A stretch of DNA of 64,000 bases from JAALLB01 sp039191645. Lineage in GTDB: Bacteria > Pseudomonadota > Alphaproteobacteria > Rhizobiales > Rhizobiaceae. This document shows positions 36,971 to 46,576 of this stretch, in pieces (position 1 is the first letter of the stretch; each line of letters starts with the position of its first letter). Both the position numbers and the translations under genes were made by a program. The notes under the pieces were generated by a model. That model was not told where the DNA came from, searched no databases, and worked only from the letters and a program-made list of their open reading frames with translations. The stretch is taken from positions 1 to 64,000 of the forward strand of contig JBCCXO010000015.1 in NCBI GenBank assembly GCA_039191645.1, in the 5' to 3' direction.

Positions 36971-37699
36971 CTAATCTGCATCATCGTTCCAAATTCCTTC
37001 TCTTACGAGCATTGCACGAGCAGCTTCCTGCTCAGCAAGTCGCTTTGAGCGGCCTGTACCTTTACAAGCTATTTTTCCGGAGACTTTCACCTCGACGGTA
37101 AACACAGGCTCATGGTCGGGACCTGATTTTTCTGTTTCTCTATATTTCGGAGTGCCCATCTGCCCCGCATGGGCCCACTCCTGTAGAGCGGTTTTTGAGT
37201 CTCGGCGCGCTGTTGTCACATCAAGGAACCTATCTCCCCAAATATGGGCGATTAGGTCACGCGCAGCTTCTAGGCCGCCATCCAAATAGACTGAGGCGAT
37301 GACTGCTTCCATGACATCAGCCCGAACACTTTGCATGCGTTTTCCGGTGACGGATTTGAGGTCGCCACCTGTTCGAATGTATTCATGTAATTTAAGTTCA
37401 TCGGCAATTTCAGCCAATGTTTCACCTTTTACAAGCGCATTCAAACGCAGCGATAACTCACCTTCTTCTGCATCAGGAAATCGTCTGCATAGTGTATCAG
37501 CAACGCAGAGCCCAAGGACCCGGTCACCCAGAAACTCAAGCCTTTCATAATGAAAACGGTCATCAGAGTTTCTGCGAAAACTTGAATGTGTCAAAGCTCT
37601 TTCGAGCTCACCAAAGGAGGAGAATCTGTAATTCAGACGCTCTTCCAGCTGTTCAAAAGGGTTTTTCGCCACTTGATCGGTGGGGCCTGACATACTCAA
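36971..37699 (-). CDS. rnc: Ribonuclease III
   Basis: Double-stranded RNA endonuclease that processes rRNA precursors. The N-terminal catalytic domain has the signature ERLEFLGDRVLGL with metal-binding Glu/Asp and the later DVMEAVIASVYLDGG. A C-terminal double-stranded RNA-binding domain follows (about 168-238, ALQEWAHAGQMGTPKY...). 242 residues. The start overlaps the lepB stop by four bases (ATGA). Confidence 0.96.
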   Translation of the reverse strand: MSMSGPTDQVAKNPFEQLEERLNYRFSSFGELERALTHSSFRRNSDDRFHYERLEFLGDRVLGLCVADTLCRRFPDAEEGELSLRLNALVKGETLAEIADELKLHEYIRTGGDLKSVTGKRMQSVRADVMEAVIASVYLDGGLEAARDLIAHIWGDRFLDVTTARRDSKTALQEWAHAGQMGTPKYRETEKSGPDHEPVFTVEVKVSGKIACKGTGRSKRLAEQEAARAMLVREGIWNDDAD

Positions 37700-38448
37700 A
37701 GTCCGTCAAACAACCGATCGACACGAAGATCTGCTGGCCATTTCCAAACCGCAAGCGGATGGGTTCCGTCTTTCATGGAGAAAAAGATTACGGACGCACG
37801 ACCAACAAAGTTTTCAAATGGCACAAATCCAACTTCAAACCGGCTGTCGGCGGAGTTATCCCGGTTATCCCCCATCATGAAATAGTGGCCTTCGGGTACT
37901 TCGAAAACCTGTGTATCGTCCCCAAGGCTTTGAGGATTCAAATCAAGCGTTCTGTAGCTGACACCATTCGGGAGGGTTTCAGTGAATACAGGAACAGGGC
38001 CCAGACCCGTTTCATCATCAATGTGGTTTTCCGGTGCGCGTTCGCGTTTTACCGCTTCGCCATTAATGTAGAGAATGCCGCTCACCATTTGTATTTTGTC
38101 ACCGGGTAGCCCGATAACTCTTTTGATATAGTCAATATTGGGGTCTGGTGGGTACTTAAAAACTGCTATATCGCCGCGTTTTGGTTCGCCTGACCAAATT
38201 CTACCGTCGAAAATGTCAGGCGCAAACGGAATGGAATACTTTGAATACCCGTAGCTGAATTTAGAAACAAAGAGATAATCGCCCACCAGAAGTGTCGGTT
38301 TCATGGAACCAGAAGGAATACTAAAGGGTTGGTAAAAGAATGTTCGCAGCACGATTGCAAGCAAAAGTGCTTGAATAATAACGGAAATCGTTTCTCCAAT
38401 GGCGCCGCCACTCTTTTCTGTTTTTTCAGTACTCAATGGAAAGTCCAC
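37696..38448 (-). CDS. lepB: Signal peptidase I
   Basis: Inner-membrane protease that removes signal peptides from exported proteins. One transmembrane segment (about 22-38) precedes the catalytic domain. Catalytic Ser48 is in PSGSMKPTL and the general base Lys109 is in YIKRVIGLPGD; the GDNRDNS motif is also present. 250 residues. Nine bases after acpS and overlapping rnc by four, so expressed with both. Confidence 0.97.
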   Translation of the reverse strand: MDFPLSTEKTEKSGGAIGETISVIIQALLLAIVLRTFFYQPFSIPSGSMKPTLLVGDYLFVSKFSYGYSKYSIPFAPDIFDGRIWSGEPKRGDIAVFKYPPDPNIDYIKRVIGLPGDKIQMVSGILYINGEAVKRERAPENHIDDETGLGPVPVFTETLPNGVSYRTLDLNPQSLGDDTQVFEVPEGHYFMMGDNRDNSADSRFEVGFVPFENFVGRASVIFFSMKDGTHPLAVWKWPADLRVDRLFDGL

Positions 38449-38457
38449 TTCAAAGAA

Positions 38458-38868
38458 TTATGGTTTCATAGCTGATTCGACTGCTTCAATTACCACGAAT
38501 GCCTGAGCCAGGGGAAAATCATCTGTGATTGTCACATGCACTACCGCGTCGTATCCATTGGGCATCAATTGCGCAAGCCTTTTTGCTGCCCCATTTTCAA
38601 GCGCCATGGTTGGCTTACCGTTGCGGTCGTTAACAACACCCATATCTCGCCAGAATACTCCGTTGGAAATGCCCGTGCCTAATGCTTTTGAGCACGCTTC
38701 TTTTGCTGCAAATCGCTTGGCGTAGGATGCTGCTCTGTTTTTTCGCCTGTCAGACTTTGTTCTTTCAATTTCAGTGAATACCCGATTGGTGAATCGCGCG
38801 CCATAGCGTTCAAGCGATTTTTCAATCCGTCGAATGTCGATTAAGTCACTGCCCAAGCCAATAATCAT
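38458..38868 (-). CDS. acpS: Holo-[acyl-carrier-protein] synthase
   Basis: Transfers phosphopantetheine from coenzyme A to apo-ACP. Metal-binding GSDLIDI at the N terminus (Asp8) and the KRFAAKEACSKALGTG motif are intact. 136 residues is normal for AcpS. It lies between a DUF2062 gene and lepB, as in many Hyphomicrobiales; a pdxJ gene, often found next to acpS in related genomes, is not present here. Confidence 0.95.
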   Translation of the reverse strand: MIIGLGSDLIDIRRIEKSLERYGARFTNRVFTEIERTKSDRRKNRAASYAKRFAAKEACSKALGTGISNGVFWRDMGVVNDRNGKPTMALENGAAKRLAQLMPNGYDAVVHVTITDDFPLAQAFVVIEAVESAMKP

Positions 38869-38923
38869 AAAATTTTTCCAGTGCCACCCTCGTCAGAGAT
38901 ACTACCAATTGCTGTATTTTTTA

Positions 38924-39517
38924 TCACTTAACAGAAATTTGTTCCTTCTTTCGCTGCCGCCTTCTCTTTCGGGCCTCATTAAACTTGACCGACGCCCATC
39001 GCGTGAACAGATAGGCAACGATGCCAAACATGACCCCCAGCGGTACGGATCCAATCAACATAGGTTTCACCACGGGTTCCCAGATCCCTACCACCTGATC
39101 CCAGATACCACTGAAGCCCAATTCCAACCAGTCCGCGTCCGCCAAACTCTCGAGTTCATTTGCTCCACCGTCTGGTGTCTCCCCAGAAAGTATGAAAGTG
39201 CCGAGTTGATACGTGGAGGTCCAAATGAAGGGAAATGTGATTGGATTGCCAAAGAACGTGCCACTTGCAGCAGCTAGAAAATTGCCGGCTATGACGTAAG
39301 CAACCGCAAAGGCGATCAGGAAATGAAAGCCCACAAAGGGTGTAAAAGAGGCAAATACGCCTGCTCCTACCCCTGCCGCTATCGCGTGTGGAGAAGCAGT
39401 CAGGCGTAAGACACGTTTGGATACATACTTCGCCGAACGCGCCCAACTACGCCTCGGCCAAAGCATTACACGCAGCCATTCGCCCCAAGTCGCTGGATTT
39501 TTTCGTGAGAAAAGCAT
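38924..39517 (-). CDS. DUF2062 membrane protein
   Basis: 197-residue inner-membrane protein with a basic N terminus (RPRRSWARSAKYV-like region), a central set of hydrophobic helices including GAGVFASFTPFVGFHFLIAF and GNPITFPFIWTS, and a basic C terminus. These motifs define DUF2062, whose function is unknown; the family is frequently located beside pyrE, acpS or rsh in alphaproteobacteria. Spaced 94 bases from pyrE and 55 from acpS. Confidence 0.88.
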   Translation of the reverse strand: MLFSRKNPATWGEWLRVMLWPRRSWARSAKYVSKRVLRLTASPHAIAAGVGAGVFASFTPFVGFHFLIAFAVAYVIAGNFLAAASGTFFGNPITFPFIWTSTYQLGTFILSGETPDGGANELESLADADWLELGFSGIWDQVVGIWEPVVKPMLIGSVPLGVMFGIVAYLFTRWASVKFNEARKRRRQRKKEQISVK

Positions 39518-39611
39518 GCGTAAATTTCAGTTTCCCAGTAGCCCCAATATAAGGCTTATATATCATTGCTGACTTTAACAGGAAGTTTCTACGAAAATGT
39601 CACGAAACATT

Positions 39612-40190
39612 TCATAGATTTCGGCTGCCCGGTTTTACGGCTGGTATGTCTTGCAATTCAGGCGGAAGGTTGTCCGGTTTAAAAGCAGGAACCTCATATT
39701 CAGCAAGAGAAATCAAAGGAACCCCTACATCAGATTTTCCTGCGGAGCGATCGACCAGACAAGCGGCCGCCAACACGTTTACTCCGATTTCTTGAAGTGA
39801 CTCTACCGTTTCGCGTATTGAAAGCCCTGTCGTTACAATGTCTTCAATTATGACTACCTTTGCATCATCCGGAAGTTCAAACCGTCTCAGTCGGAACTTA
39901 CCGTCTTCGCGTTCTACCCAAACGTTGGGTACACTTAAGTGCCGCGATGTTTCATAGGCAGGAATAATGCCCCCGACCGCCGGGCCCACGACAAATTCGA
40001 TTTCCTCGATGACGGAAGCTTTGATTTTGGAGGCGAGTGCTTTGCACAATTGGGATGTCTTTTCAGCATGCATGAACACACGCGCTTTTTGAAGGAAAAC
40101 CGGACTGTGCAGACCTGAAGTCAAAATAAAATGGCCTTCCAACATGGCCCCACACTCCCTGAAAATATCTAAAACCTCGTCTGTGTTCAT
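39612..40190 (-). CDS. pyrE: Orotate phosphoribosyltransferase
   Basis: Fifth step of pyrimidine synthesis: orotate plus PRPP gives orotidine monophosphate. The PRPP-binding motif VVIIEDIVTTGLS is intact and the N-terminal FILTSGLHSPVF matches the PyrE group. 192 residues. It starts 22 bases after rsh, which links nucleotide supply with the stringent-response enzyme in one unit. Confidence 0.95.
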   Translation of the reverse strand: MNTDEVLDIFRECGAMLEGHFILTSGLHSPVFLQKARVFMHAEKTSQLCKALASKIKASVIEEIEFVVGPAVGGIIPAYETSRHLSVPNVWVEREDGKFRLRRFELPDDAKVVIIEDIVTTGLSIRETVESLQEIGVNVLAAACLVDRSAGKSDVGVPLISLAEYEVPAFKPDNLPPELQDIPAVKPGSRNL

Positions 40191-40212
40191 CTCATCTTTC
40201 CTGCGATTTAAA

Positions 40213-42405
40213 TTAATTTGTGATGCGCTCCACGCGTGTAGTGACCGGTTTTCCGCCCAATTGCTTAATAATGCGGGTTAAATGCGACAGGTCCCATACT
40301 TCAATATCTATTTCCATTTCGGTGAAATCATCCACCGGAACCTGCATTTTCAGGTTTTGAATGTTGCCATCGTTGTCTGCAATCACATCGGCAATTGTTG
40401 CAAGGGTGCCCGGGATGTTTTTCGCCAATACCCGGACCCTGGCCGGAAAGCGGCGATTTCGGGCCTCATCTATGTCCCAACGCACATCGACCCAGCGATT
40501 GTCATCATCCCTAAACTTGGAAAGGGATGTGGAATCACTGGGATAAATCGTAATGCCCTTCCCCGGCTCCAAGATTCCAACGATTTTGTCACCCGGAACA
40601 GCTCCGCCGTTTTTCGAGAAATGGATTGGAAGATCATCTTCCACACCCCGGATCGGAATCCTTGCTTTGGTTTGAGCGGTATTCTTTTCGGCAGATGAGG
40701 GAAAGACCCGCTCAGCTGCGGAACGAAGAAGGGACCAGCGCTGTTCTTCAGGAAGTTCAGCTTCAGAAGGTTGCTCGGCAACATAGTCTGGATAGATTGC
40801 CACCAATACATCAACTGGTAAAATCTCTCCTCTACCAACTTCAGAAAGTACATCTTCAACGCTTTCTCTTGCCAGTCGCGGTAGCGATGCTTTCAGTTGG
40901 TCTGTGTTGTATTCACGCCCGGCATGTTCAAACGCGCGTTCTATTATCCTTGCTCCCAGTGCTGAGTATTGACGTCGAACCGCTTGGCGACTTGCCCGAC
41001 GAATCGAAGACCGTGCTTTGCCCGTTGCAACCAGCGCTTCCCATGCGGCAGGCGGTGTTTGAGCTTCCGAACGTATGATTTCCACCTCATCACCATTCTG
41101 CAATTCTGTGATCACAGGCATGATCTTGCCGTTTAACTTACAGCCTATGCAGGTGTTACCAATATCCGTGTGTACGGCGTACGCGAAATCAATAGGTGTT
41201 GCCCCTTTTGGAAGTGATATTATCTGGCCCTTCGGTGTAAAACAAAAAACCTGATCGAGGAACAATTCCAGTTTTGTATGCTCGAGAAATTCCTCGGGAT
41301 TGTCACCCTCGGCCAATTGCTCAATGGTCTTGCGCAACGACGCATAAGCATTGCTTTCCGCATAACTGTCTTCATTGTCTTTGTAGGCAGCATGCGCGGC
41401 AATGCCGTATTCCGCGACCTCGTTCATTTGGCGCGTTCGAATTTGGAGTTCGACCCGTTGACGGGAGGGGCCGACTACCGTTGTATGAATTGAACGATAG
41501 TCATTTTGCTTGGGCACGGAGATGAAGTCTTTGAATCTTCCAGGAACCATGCGCCAGTCTGTATGAACCAGTCCGAGGGTTCTATAACACTCTTCAACAG
41601 TATCGACGATCACACGAAATCCGTAAATGTCTGAAAGTTGCTCAAATCCAAGTGCCTTACTCTCCATTTTCTTGAAGACCGAGTAAGGCTTTTTCTGTCT
41701 GCTTTTGACTTCAGCGTTTATGCTGTTTGCGGCCAGCCTTTCTTGCAAAGTCTGCGAAATCTCACTGATTAGGGATTCGTTTTTTTCTGCCAAATCCGAA
41801 AGATGTCTGATTACAGCCTTATAGGCTTCGGGATTGATGTACATGAAAGATAGTTTTTCCAGCTCATCCCTCAGGTCTTGCATTCCCATCCGACCGGCTA
41901 GTGGGGCGTAAATCTCCATCGTTTCCGTTGCAATTCGCACCCGCTTGTCATCTCGCATATGATCTAGCGTTCGCATGTTATGCAAGCGATCGGCAAGTTT
42001 GACGAGCAGTACTCTCACATCGTTGGAAATTGCCAATAAAAGACGCCGTAGGTTTTCTGCCTGTTTTGCCTTTTTCGATACGAGATCTAATCTCTTCAGC
42101 TTGGTTAGACCCTCAACCAACACGCCAATTTTTTCACCAAACAAGTCATCAATCTCTCGTCGGGTCGCATCTGTATCTTCAATCGTATCGTGCAGAAGGG
42201 CGACTGCTATTGTCTCCTCATCAAGGTGCAAATCCGTAAGAATGGCCGCCACTTCAAGTGGATGGGAAAAGTAAGGATCACCGCTCGCACGGGTTTGTTC
42301 GCCATGCTTTTGCATTGCGTAGACGTAAGCCTTGTTTAGCAGGGCTTCGTTTGGTTCCTTAATGTAACTCGCCACTCTTTCGACGAGTTCGTATTGACGC
42401 ATCAT
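40213..42405 (-). CDS. rsh: Bifunctional (p)ppGpp synthetase/hydrolase (RelA/SpoT homolog)
   Basis: Single long stringent-response enzyme typical of alphaproteobacteria. Domains in order: HD hydrolase (His48 in YFSHPLEV, His72-Asp73 in LLHDTIEDT), synthetase (YRSIHTTVVG, then VELQIRTRQMNEVAEYGIAAH), TGS (FTPKGQIISLPKGATPIDFAY, about 385-445), and a C-terminal ACT domain. Both HD residues and the synthetase core look intact, so both activities are expected. 730 residues. It follows rpoZ by 122 bases. Confidence 0.96.
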   Translation of the reverse strand: MMRQYELVERVASYIKEPNEALLNKAYVYAMQKHGEQTRASGDPYFSHPLEVAAILTDLHLDEETIAVALLHDTIEDTDATRREIDDLFGEKIGVLVEGLTKLKRLDLVSKKAKQAENLRRLLLAISNDVRVLLVKLADRLHNMRTLDHMRDDKRVRIATETMEIYAPLAGRMGMQDLRDELEKLSFMYINPEAYKAVIRHLSDLAEKNESLISEISQTLQERLAANSINAEVKSRQKKPYSVFKKMESKALGFEQLSDIYGFRVIVDTVEECYRTLGLVHTDWRMVPGRFKDFISVPKQNDYRSIHTTVVGPSRQRVELQIRTRQMNEVAEYGIAAHAAYKDNEDSYAESNAYASLRKTIEQLAEGDNPEEFLEHTKLELFLDQVFCFTPKGQIISLPKGATPIDFAYAVHTDIGNTCIGCKLNGKIMPVITELQNGDEVEIIRSEAQTPPAAWEALVATGKARSSIRRASRQAVRRQYSALGARIIERAFEHAGREYNTDQLKASLPRLARESVEDVLSEVGRGEILPVDVLVAIYPDYVAEQPSEAELPEEQRWSLLRSAAERVFPSSAEKNTAQTKARIPIRGVEDDLPIHFSKNGGAVPGDKIVGILEPGKGITIYPSDSTSLSKFRDDDNRWVDVRWDIDEARNRRFPARVRVLAKNIPGTLATIADVIADNDGNIQNLKMQVPVDDFTEMEIDIEVWDLSHLTRIIKQLGGKPVTTRVERITN

Positions 42406-42527
42406 TGTTGCGATTCACCATAAATTGACAAAGCCAAATATGATGGGATTGGCGGCTTTTTTAAAGGCTCGCAACAAAGAAATAATACACCGATTGGATG
42501 TCGGGTGACGCTCACGCGAAGATCAGA

Positions 42528-42947
42528 TTAATAATCGTCGTTTTTTTCCGGCGGGACCAAGCCCTCGATCCCGGCCAACAGCTCATCTTCTGAAAGGCTG
42601 TCGAACGTCACATCAGATTGAGGCGCATCGGCTGTTTCTTCAAAAACAGCAGCCTCTGGCGTGGGATGAGCCTCCGGAATGGCTGGCACATCAACCAATT
42701 CACCCTCAGGCTCGTCCACTTCGACCTGTTTTTGAAGAGAATGAATTAAATCTTCCTCCAAATCACCAGGTGAAAGTGTTTGCTCCGCTATTTCTCGTAG
42801 GGCCACGACTGGGTTTTTATCATTGTCGCGGGGGACAGTTATTTCTGCGCCACCGGAAATTTGACGGGCGCGGTGGCCTGCAAACAAAACCAGCTCAAAG
42901 CGATTTTCAACCTTGTCGACGCAATCTTCGACGGTAACGCGTGCCAT
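42528..42947 (-). CDS. rpoZ: RNA polymerase omega subunit
   Basis: Small subunit assisting assembly of RNA polymerase and, in many bacteria, part of a ppGpp-binding site. The N-terminal MARVTVEDCVDKVENRFELVLFA and HRARQISGG segments are characteristic. The C-terminal half is an acidic, Pro/Glu-rich tail, giving 139 residues, as usual in Hyphomicrobiales. A GGAGG precedes the start. It heads the leftward block and is divergent from the NYN gene across about 220 bases. Confidence 0.95.
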   Translation of the reverse strand: MARVTVEDCVDKVENRFELVLFAGHRARQISGGAEITVPRDNDKNPVVALREIAEQTLSPGDLEEDLIHSLQKQVEVDEPEGELVDVPAIPEAHPTPEAAVFEETADAPQSDVTFDSLSEDELLAGIEGLVPPEKNDDY

Positions 42948-43166
42948 GAAGGCCTCCTAATATCTGAGAAGTTGGGTCTGACTATACGTATTTTTGCGAT
43001 GTTTCAAGCATTTTCGTTCCTTTTCCGCCAAAATTGGATCGTAAAATATTCTCGCTCATGAATATGTGAATTTTATTTAATTGATGCAGGGGACGTACCG
43101 TACCATTTTAACGTCTCACGATATTTGAATCGTTTCTGATAATTTTTTGTATTTGCAGGTTATTTT

Positions 43167-43748
43167 ATGTTTGATCAACGAGAACGCATTGCTCTTTTTA
43201 TCGATGGCGCGAATTTATATGCAACTTCCAAATCGCTTGGTTTTGATATTGATTATAAACGGATGCTTCGGTTTTTCGAGGAGCAAGGTTATCTGCTGCG
43301 CGCCTACTACTATACCGCGTTGGTTGAAGATCAAGAATATTCCTCAATCCGGCCCCTGATTGATTGGCTGGATTACAACGGTTATCGGGTTGTCACAAAG
43401 CCAACAAAAGAATTTACAGACTCAGCTGGTCGACGAAAGATCAAAGGTAGTATGGACATGGAGTTGGCCGTTGATGCGATGGAGTTAGGTGACACGATCG
43501 ACCATATCGTTCTGTTTTCAGGAGATGGCGATTTCCGCTCGCTGGTAGCTGCGTTGCAAAGAAAAGGCAGAAAAGTGAGCGTTGTGTCGACAGTCTCAAC
43601 AAATCCACCGATGATTGCGGATGATTTACGCAGACAGGCTGATAACTTTCTAGAACTTACTGAGCTAAAAAAGCAGATCGGGCGAGACCCTTCTGAAAAA
43701 TCTGAATATAATGGTGATCACGACGATTATGACGATGATGACTATTGA
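43167..43748 (+). CDS. NYN domain protein (LabA/DUF88 type)
   Basis: 193-residue PIN-like fold protein of the NYN family, probable RNase. Metal-binding acidic residues: ALFIDGANLY (Asp14), KGSMDMELAVDAMEL, and LFSGDGDFRSLVAAL. The C terminus is a short acidic tail (DHDDYDDDDY). Proteins of this kind occur in this exact place beside rpoZ in Hyphomicrobiales; the target is unknown. Its TGA overlaps the next gene's ATG by one base. Confidence 0.9.
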   Translation: MFDQRERIALFIDGANLYATSKSLGFDIDYKRMLRFFEEQGYLLRAYYYTALVEDQEYSSIRPLIDWLDYNGYRVVTKPTKEFTDSAGRRKIKGSMDMELAVDAMELGDTIDHIVLFSGDGDFRSLVAALQRKGRKVSVVSTVSTNPPMIADDLRRQADNFLELTELKKQIGRDPSEKSEYNGDHDDYDDDDY

Positions 43749-44401
43749 TGAATGCCCTACCCTCTGATCCCGACCGTGACTGTGAAAAATGCCCACGGCT
43801 GAGAGACTTTATTTTACAGCATCGCCTTGAAAATCCTGAGTGGCACAATGCGCCGGTCGATACATGGGTGACAAGTGATGGAGATGATGAGGTGCGATTG
43901 CTTATCACCGGATTGGCCCCTGGGCTTCAGGGGGCCAATCGTACAGGGCGCCCTTTTACCGGCGACTATGCCGGCGACCTCTTGTATGCCACTTTGTTAA
44001 AATTCGGTTTGGCATCTGGGAACTACGACGCACATCCCCGGGATTCGCTCGTCTTGAAATCCTGCGCAATCACAAATGCAGTGCGCTGCGTACCGCCCGG
44101 GAACAAACCGGTTGGATCCGAGATAAACAATTGCCGGCCCTACCTATTGAACACGATTGAGAGGTTTTCGAACCTCTCAGGAATCATCACGTTAGGAAAA
44201 ATCTCGCATGATTCTGTTGTCCGTGCATTAGGCGGGAAGCTTTCTCAACATTCGTTCGGCCATAACAAAACGTATGATGTTGGAGGGTACCGAATTTTTT
44301 CGAGCTATCATTGTTCACGATACAACACAAACACGGGCAGATTAACGTCTTCAATGTTTGAAGACGTTATTGGCAAAGCAAGAAACTTTTTTGCGACCTG
44401 A
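43748..44401 (+). CDS. Uracil-DNA glycosylase family protein (iron-sulfur, family 5-like)
   Basis: 217-residue uracil-excision enzyme. Iron-sulfur ligands are Cys pairs in DCEKC near the N terminus and Cys in AVRCVPPGNKP and NNCRPYL. The active-site motif GLAPGLQGANRTGRPFTGDYAG resembles family 5 (UDGb) rather than family 4, and the C-terminal motif is HCSRYNTNTGRL. Start taken as ATG 43748, overlapping the NYN stop by one base (TGATG). It ends one base before the convergent paiB-like gene. Confidence 0.88.
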   Translation: MNALPSDPDRDCEKCPRLRDFILQHRLENPEWHNAPVDTWVTSDGDDEVRLLITGLAPGLQGANRTGRPFTGDYAGDLLYATLLKFGLASGNYDAHPRDSLVLKSCAITNAVRCVPPGNKPVGSEINNCRPYLLNTIERFSNLSGIITLGKISHDSVVRALGGKLSQHSFGHNKTYDVGGYRIFSSYHCSRYNTNTGRLTSSMFEDVIGKARNFFAT

Positions 44402-45025
44402 CTAGCCTTGTTTTACCTGCCGCATAAGTGCCGAAATCTCATTTACTTCTGACCCGAAACCAGATTGATCCAATCCATCAGAAGCAGCCAACCGAACCTC
44501 TTCGGGTTTGTTTTGAGACAATTTCCAGGTTCCATCAATGCTGGAGATTGTGAGACCAACAGGTACAATCTGCCGCTTCATTCTGAGATAGACTTCTTCA
44601 TCCATTTTTTCAGAAGTCCAAGGTTTCTTAGGCAGGAGACGTTCCTCCATTCCAGCAGACAAACGCCGCAAAACTCCGTCCAGGTTTTCATGATCTAAAG
44701 CTTGAAGGGTTCCGCGAATATGGACAGCAACATAATTCCAGGTTGGCACTTGATCATCCACGCCATACCAGTCAGGAGAAATATAGGCATCGCCACCCGT
44801 AACAGCCAAGACTGCAAGCTGTGGCTCCTTCAACAGACGCATTATCGGATTTGATCGCACCAGATGTAACTCGGCAAAGCTCGCATCGTTGGAAATCTGA
44901 AACGGCACGTGACTTACAAGAGGTCCATTGTCACCATTGACAGCAAGGGAACCGAACGCGCGATGGCGTATAAATTCAAGATTGCGGCTTTCATTTTCAT
45001 TTCGAAAGATCGGGTTCGGGTGCAT
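44402..45025 (-). CDS. PaiB-like FMN-binding regulator/flavin reductase-fold protein
   Basis: 207-residue protein of the FMN-binding negative transcriptional regulator family. The core GSLAVNGDNGPLVSHVPF, SPDWYGVDDQVPTWNYVAVH and the C-terminal WKLSQNKP are characteristic. In Bacillus PaiB affects sporulation genes, but homologues in proteobacteria are mostly uncharacterised and may bind FMN or heme. It starts at the base after the smpB stop, so it is translated after smpB. Confidence 0.88.
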   Translation of the reverse strand: MHPNPIFRNENESRNLEFIRHRAFGSLAVNGDNGPLVSHVPFQISNDASFAELHLVRSNPIMRLLKEPQLAVLAVTGGDAYISPDWYGVDDQVPTWNYVAVHIRGTLQALDHENLDGVLRRLSAGMEERLLPKKPWTSEKMDEEVYLRMKRQIVPVGLTISSIDGTWKLSQNKPEEVRLAASDGLDQSGFGSEVNEISALMRQVKQG

Positions 45026-45505
45026 TTATCCCTTCTCCCGCATCAGACGAGCCTTTTCGCGGTTCCAGTCACGGCGTTTTGCCACTTCACGTTTGTCATG
45101 CGTTTTGCGGCCCCTGGCGAGTGCTATTTGAAGTTTTGCGATACCGCGTTCATTAAAATAGAGTCTAACCGGAACAATGGTTAGACCTTCTCTTTGAACA
45201 CCGCCTATAAGTTTCGCCATTTCCCGCTTGTGAAGTAAAAGTTTACGCCGACGACGGGGATTGTGATTGTTTCGGTTGCCTTCCAGATATTCCGGAATGT
45301 AGCTGTTGATCAGCCAAATCTCGCCCTCTTCTTCAGTGGCGTAACTCTCGGCGATATTCGCCTTTGAGTTTCTCAGTGATTTGACCTCTGTACCGGTTAG
45401 TTGCAAACCGGCTTCAAGAGTTTCGAGGAACTCAAAATTATGGCGTGCCTTGCGATTGTCAGCTATCAACTTGCCGTTGGAACTTTCCCTCTTTTTGCTG
45501 GCCAT
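45026..45505 (-). CDS. smpB: SsrA-binding protein SmpB
   Basis: RNA-binding protein of trans-translation that brings tmRNA to stalled ribosomes. Conserved NRKARHNFEFLETLEAGLQL, GTEVKSLRN and the basic C-terminal tail (GRKTHDKREVAKRRDWNREK) are intact. 159 residues. It follows dapA by 18 bases, the usual dapA-smpB pair. No tmRNA gene (ssrA) is in this window. Confidence 0.96.
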   Translation of the reverse strand: MASKKRESSNGKLIADNRKARHNFEFLETLEAGLQLTGTEVKSLRNSKANIAESYATEEEGEIWLINSYIPEYLEGNRNNHNPRRRRKLLLHKREMAKLIGGVQREGLTIVPVRLYFNERGIAKLQIALARGRKTHDKREVAKRRDWNREKARLMREKG

Positions 45506-45523
45506 TGTCTCATCGCGCTTCTA

Positions 45524-46405
45524 TCAGTTGATAAGCCCTGCGTGAACCATTGCATCCCGAACAATTGTCTGGGTTTCGGGAGAGATCGGAACGAGGGGCG
45601 ATCGTTGCACATTTTCACACTTGCCCAGTAAAGACAGGGCGTATTTGGTCCCGCCGGGGCTCGGTTCTGCAAACAGCGCTTTGTGCAGCGGTGTGAGCTT
45701 ATCCTGAATAGAAAGTGCGGTTTTGTAATCACCAGCGGTGCAAGCGTCCTGAAACTCGGAACACATGCGCGGTGCAACGTTTGCGGTCACCGAAATACAC
45801 CCTGTTCCACCATGTGCATTGAAACCCAGAGCGGTGATGTCTTCGCCAGACAACTGGATAAATGCTTCTCCAATCGCATGGCGTTGCTCAGATGCCCTGC
45901 TCAAATTTGCTGTAGCATCTTTAACGCCCACTATGTTTTCGTATTCCTGATAAAGCGCAGCCATGGTCTCAACGCTCATATCGATAATGGAGCGACCCGG
46001 AATATTGTAGATAATCACCGGGATCTTTACAGCTTCGGCAACAGCGGAAAAATGAGCTTTCATACCGCGTTGGTTCGGCTTGTTATAATATGGAGTGACG
46101 ACCAAAACTGCGTCAGCACCAGCCTGTTCTGCATGTTGCGCCAGGTCCACAGCTTCGGCAGTGTTGTTTGAACCTGCCCCGGCAATTACAGGCACTCTAC
46201 CTGCTGCAACTTCAATGCATACTTCCACGACCCGTTTATGTTCATCGTGAGTAAGTGTAGGAGACTCGCCCGTTGTTCCAACAGGAACAAGGCCATGACT
46301 GCCTTCCGAAATCTGCCATTCGACAAATGCACGGAACGCCTTCTCGTCAAATGCCCCATCGTTGTCAAACGGTGTCACAAGGGCGGGCATTGAACCTCTA
46401 AACAT
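45524..46405 (-). CDS. dapA: 4-Hydroxy-tetrahydrodipicolinate synthase
   Basis: First step of the lysine/diaminopimelate branch: condenses pyruvate and aspartate semialdehyde. Substrate motif GTTGESPTL, Tyr in YYNKPNQRG and the Schiff-base Lys in VGVKDATANLSR are present, with VIIYNIPGRS. 293 residues. Divergent from slt with a 170-base gap carrying both promoters. Confidence 0.96.
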   Translation of the reverse strand: MFRGSMPALVTPFDNDGAFDEKAFRAFVEWQISEGSHGLVPVGTTGESPTLTHDEHKRVVEVCIEVAAGRVPVIAGAGSNNTAEAVDLAQHAEQAGADAVLVVTPYYNKPNQRGMKAHFSAVAEAVKIPVIIYNIPGRSIIDMSVETMAALYQEYENIVGVKDATANLSRASEQRHAIGEAFIQLSGEDITALGFNAHGGTGCISVTANVAPRMCSEFQDACTAGDYKTALSIQDKLTPLHKALFAEPSPGGTKYALSLLGKCENVQRSPLVPISPETQTIVRDAMVHAGLIN

Positions 46406-46576
46406 CGAACTCTCCAGTCTCTTTGAGCCAATTGATTAAAATCCAGCGGACATTATCTGTGGGCGCAACGGTGCGCAAGTACTGAAATGCTCTGAATTTA
46501 TAAACTTGGTGAGTTTATCGTATTTTCATCACTTTAGTGCCAGATAAGGCGGAAAAGGGAAAAACAGGTGGGTCTC

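Noticed and set aside
43081..43110. GTACGGTAC-like symmetry in the rpoZ/NYN intergenic region
   Set aside because: Short, lacks the spacing of the lux-box-like copies and has no supporting context.
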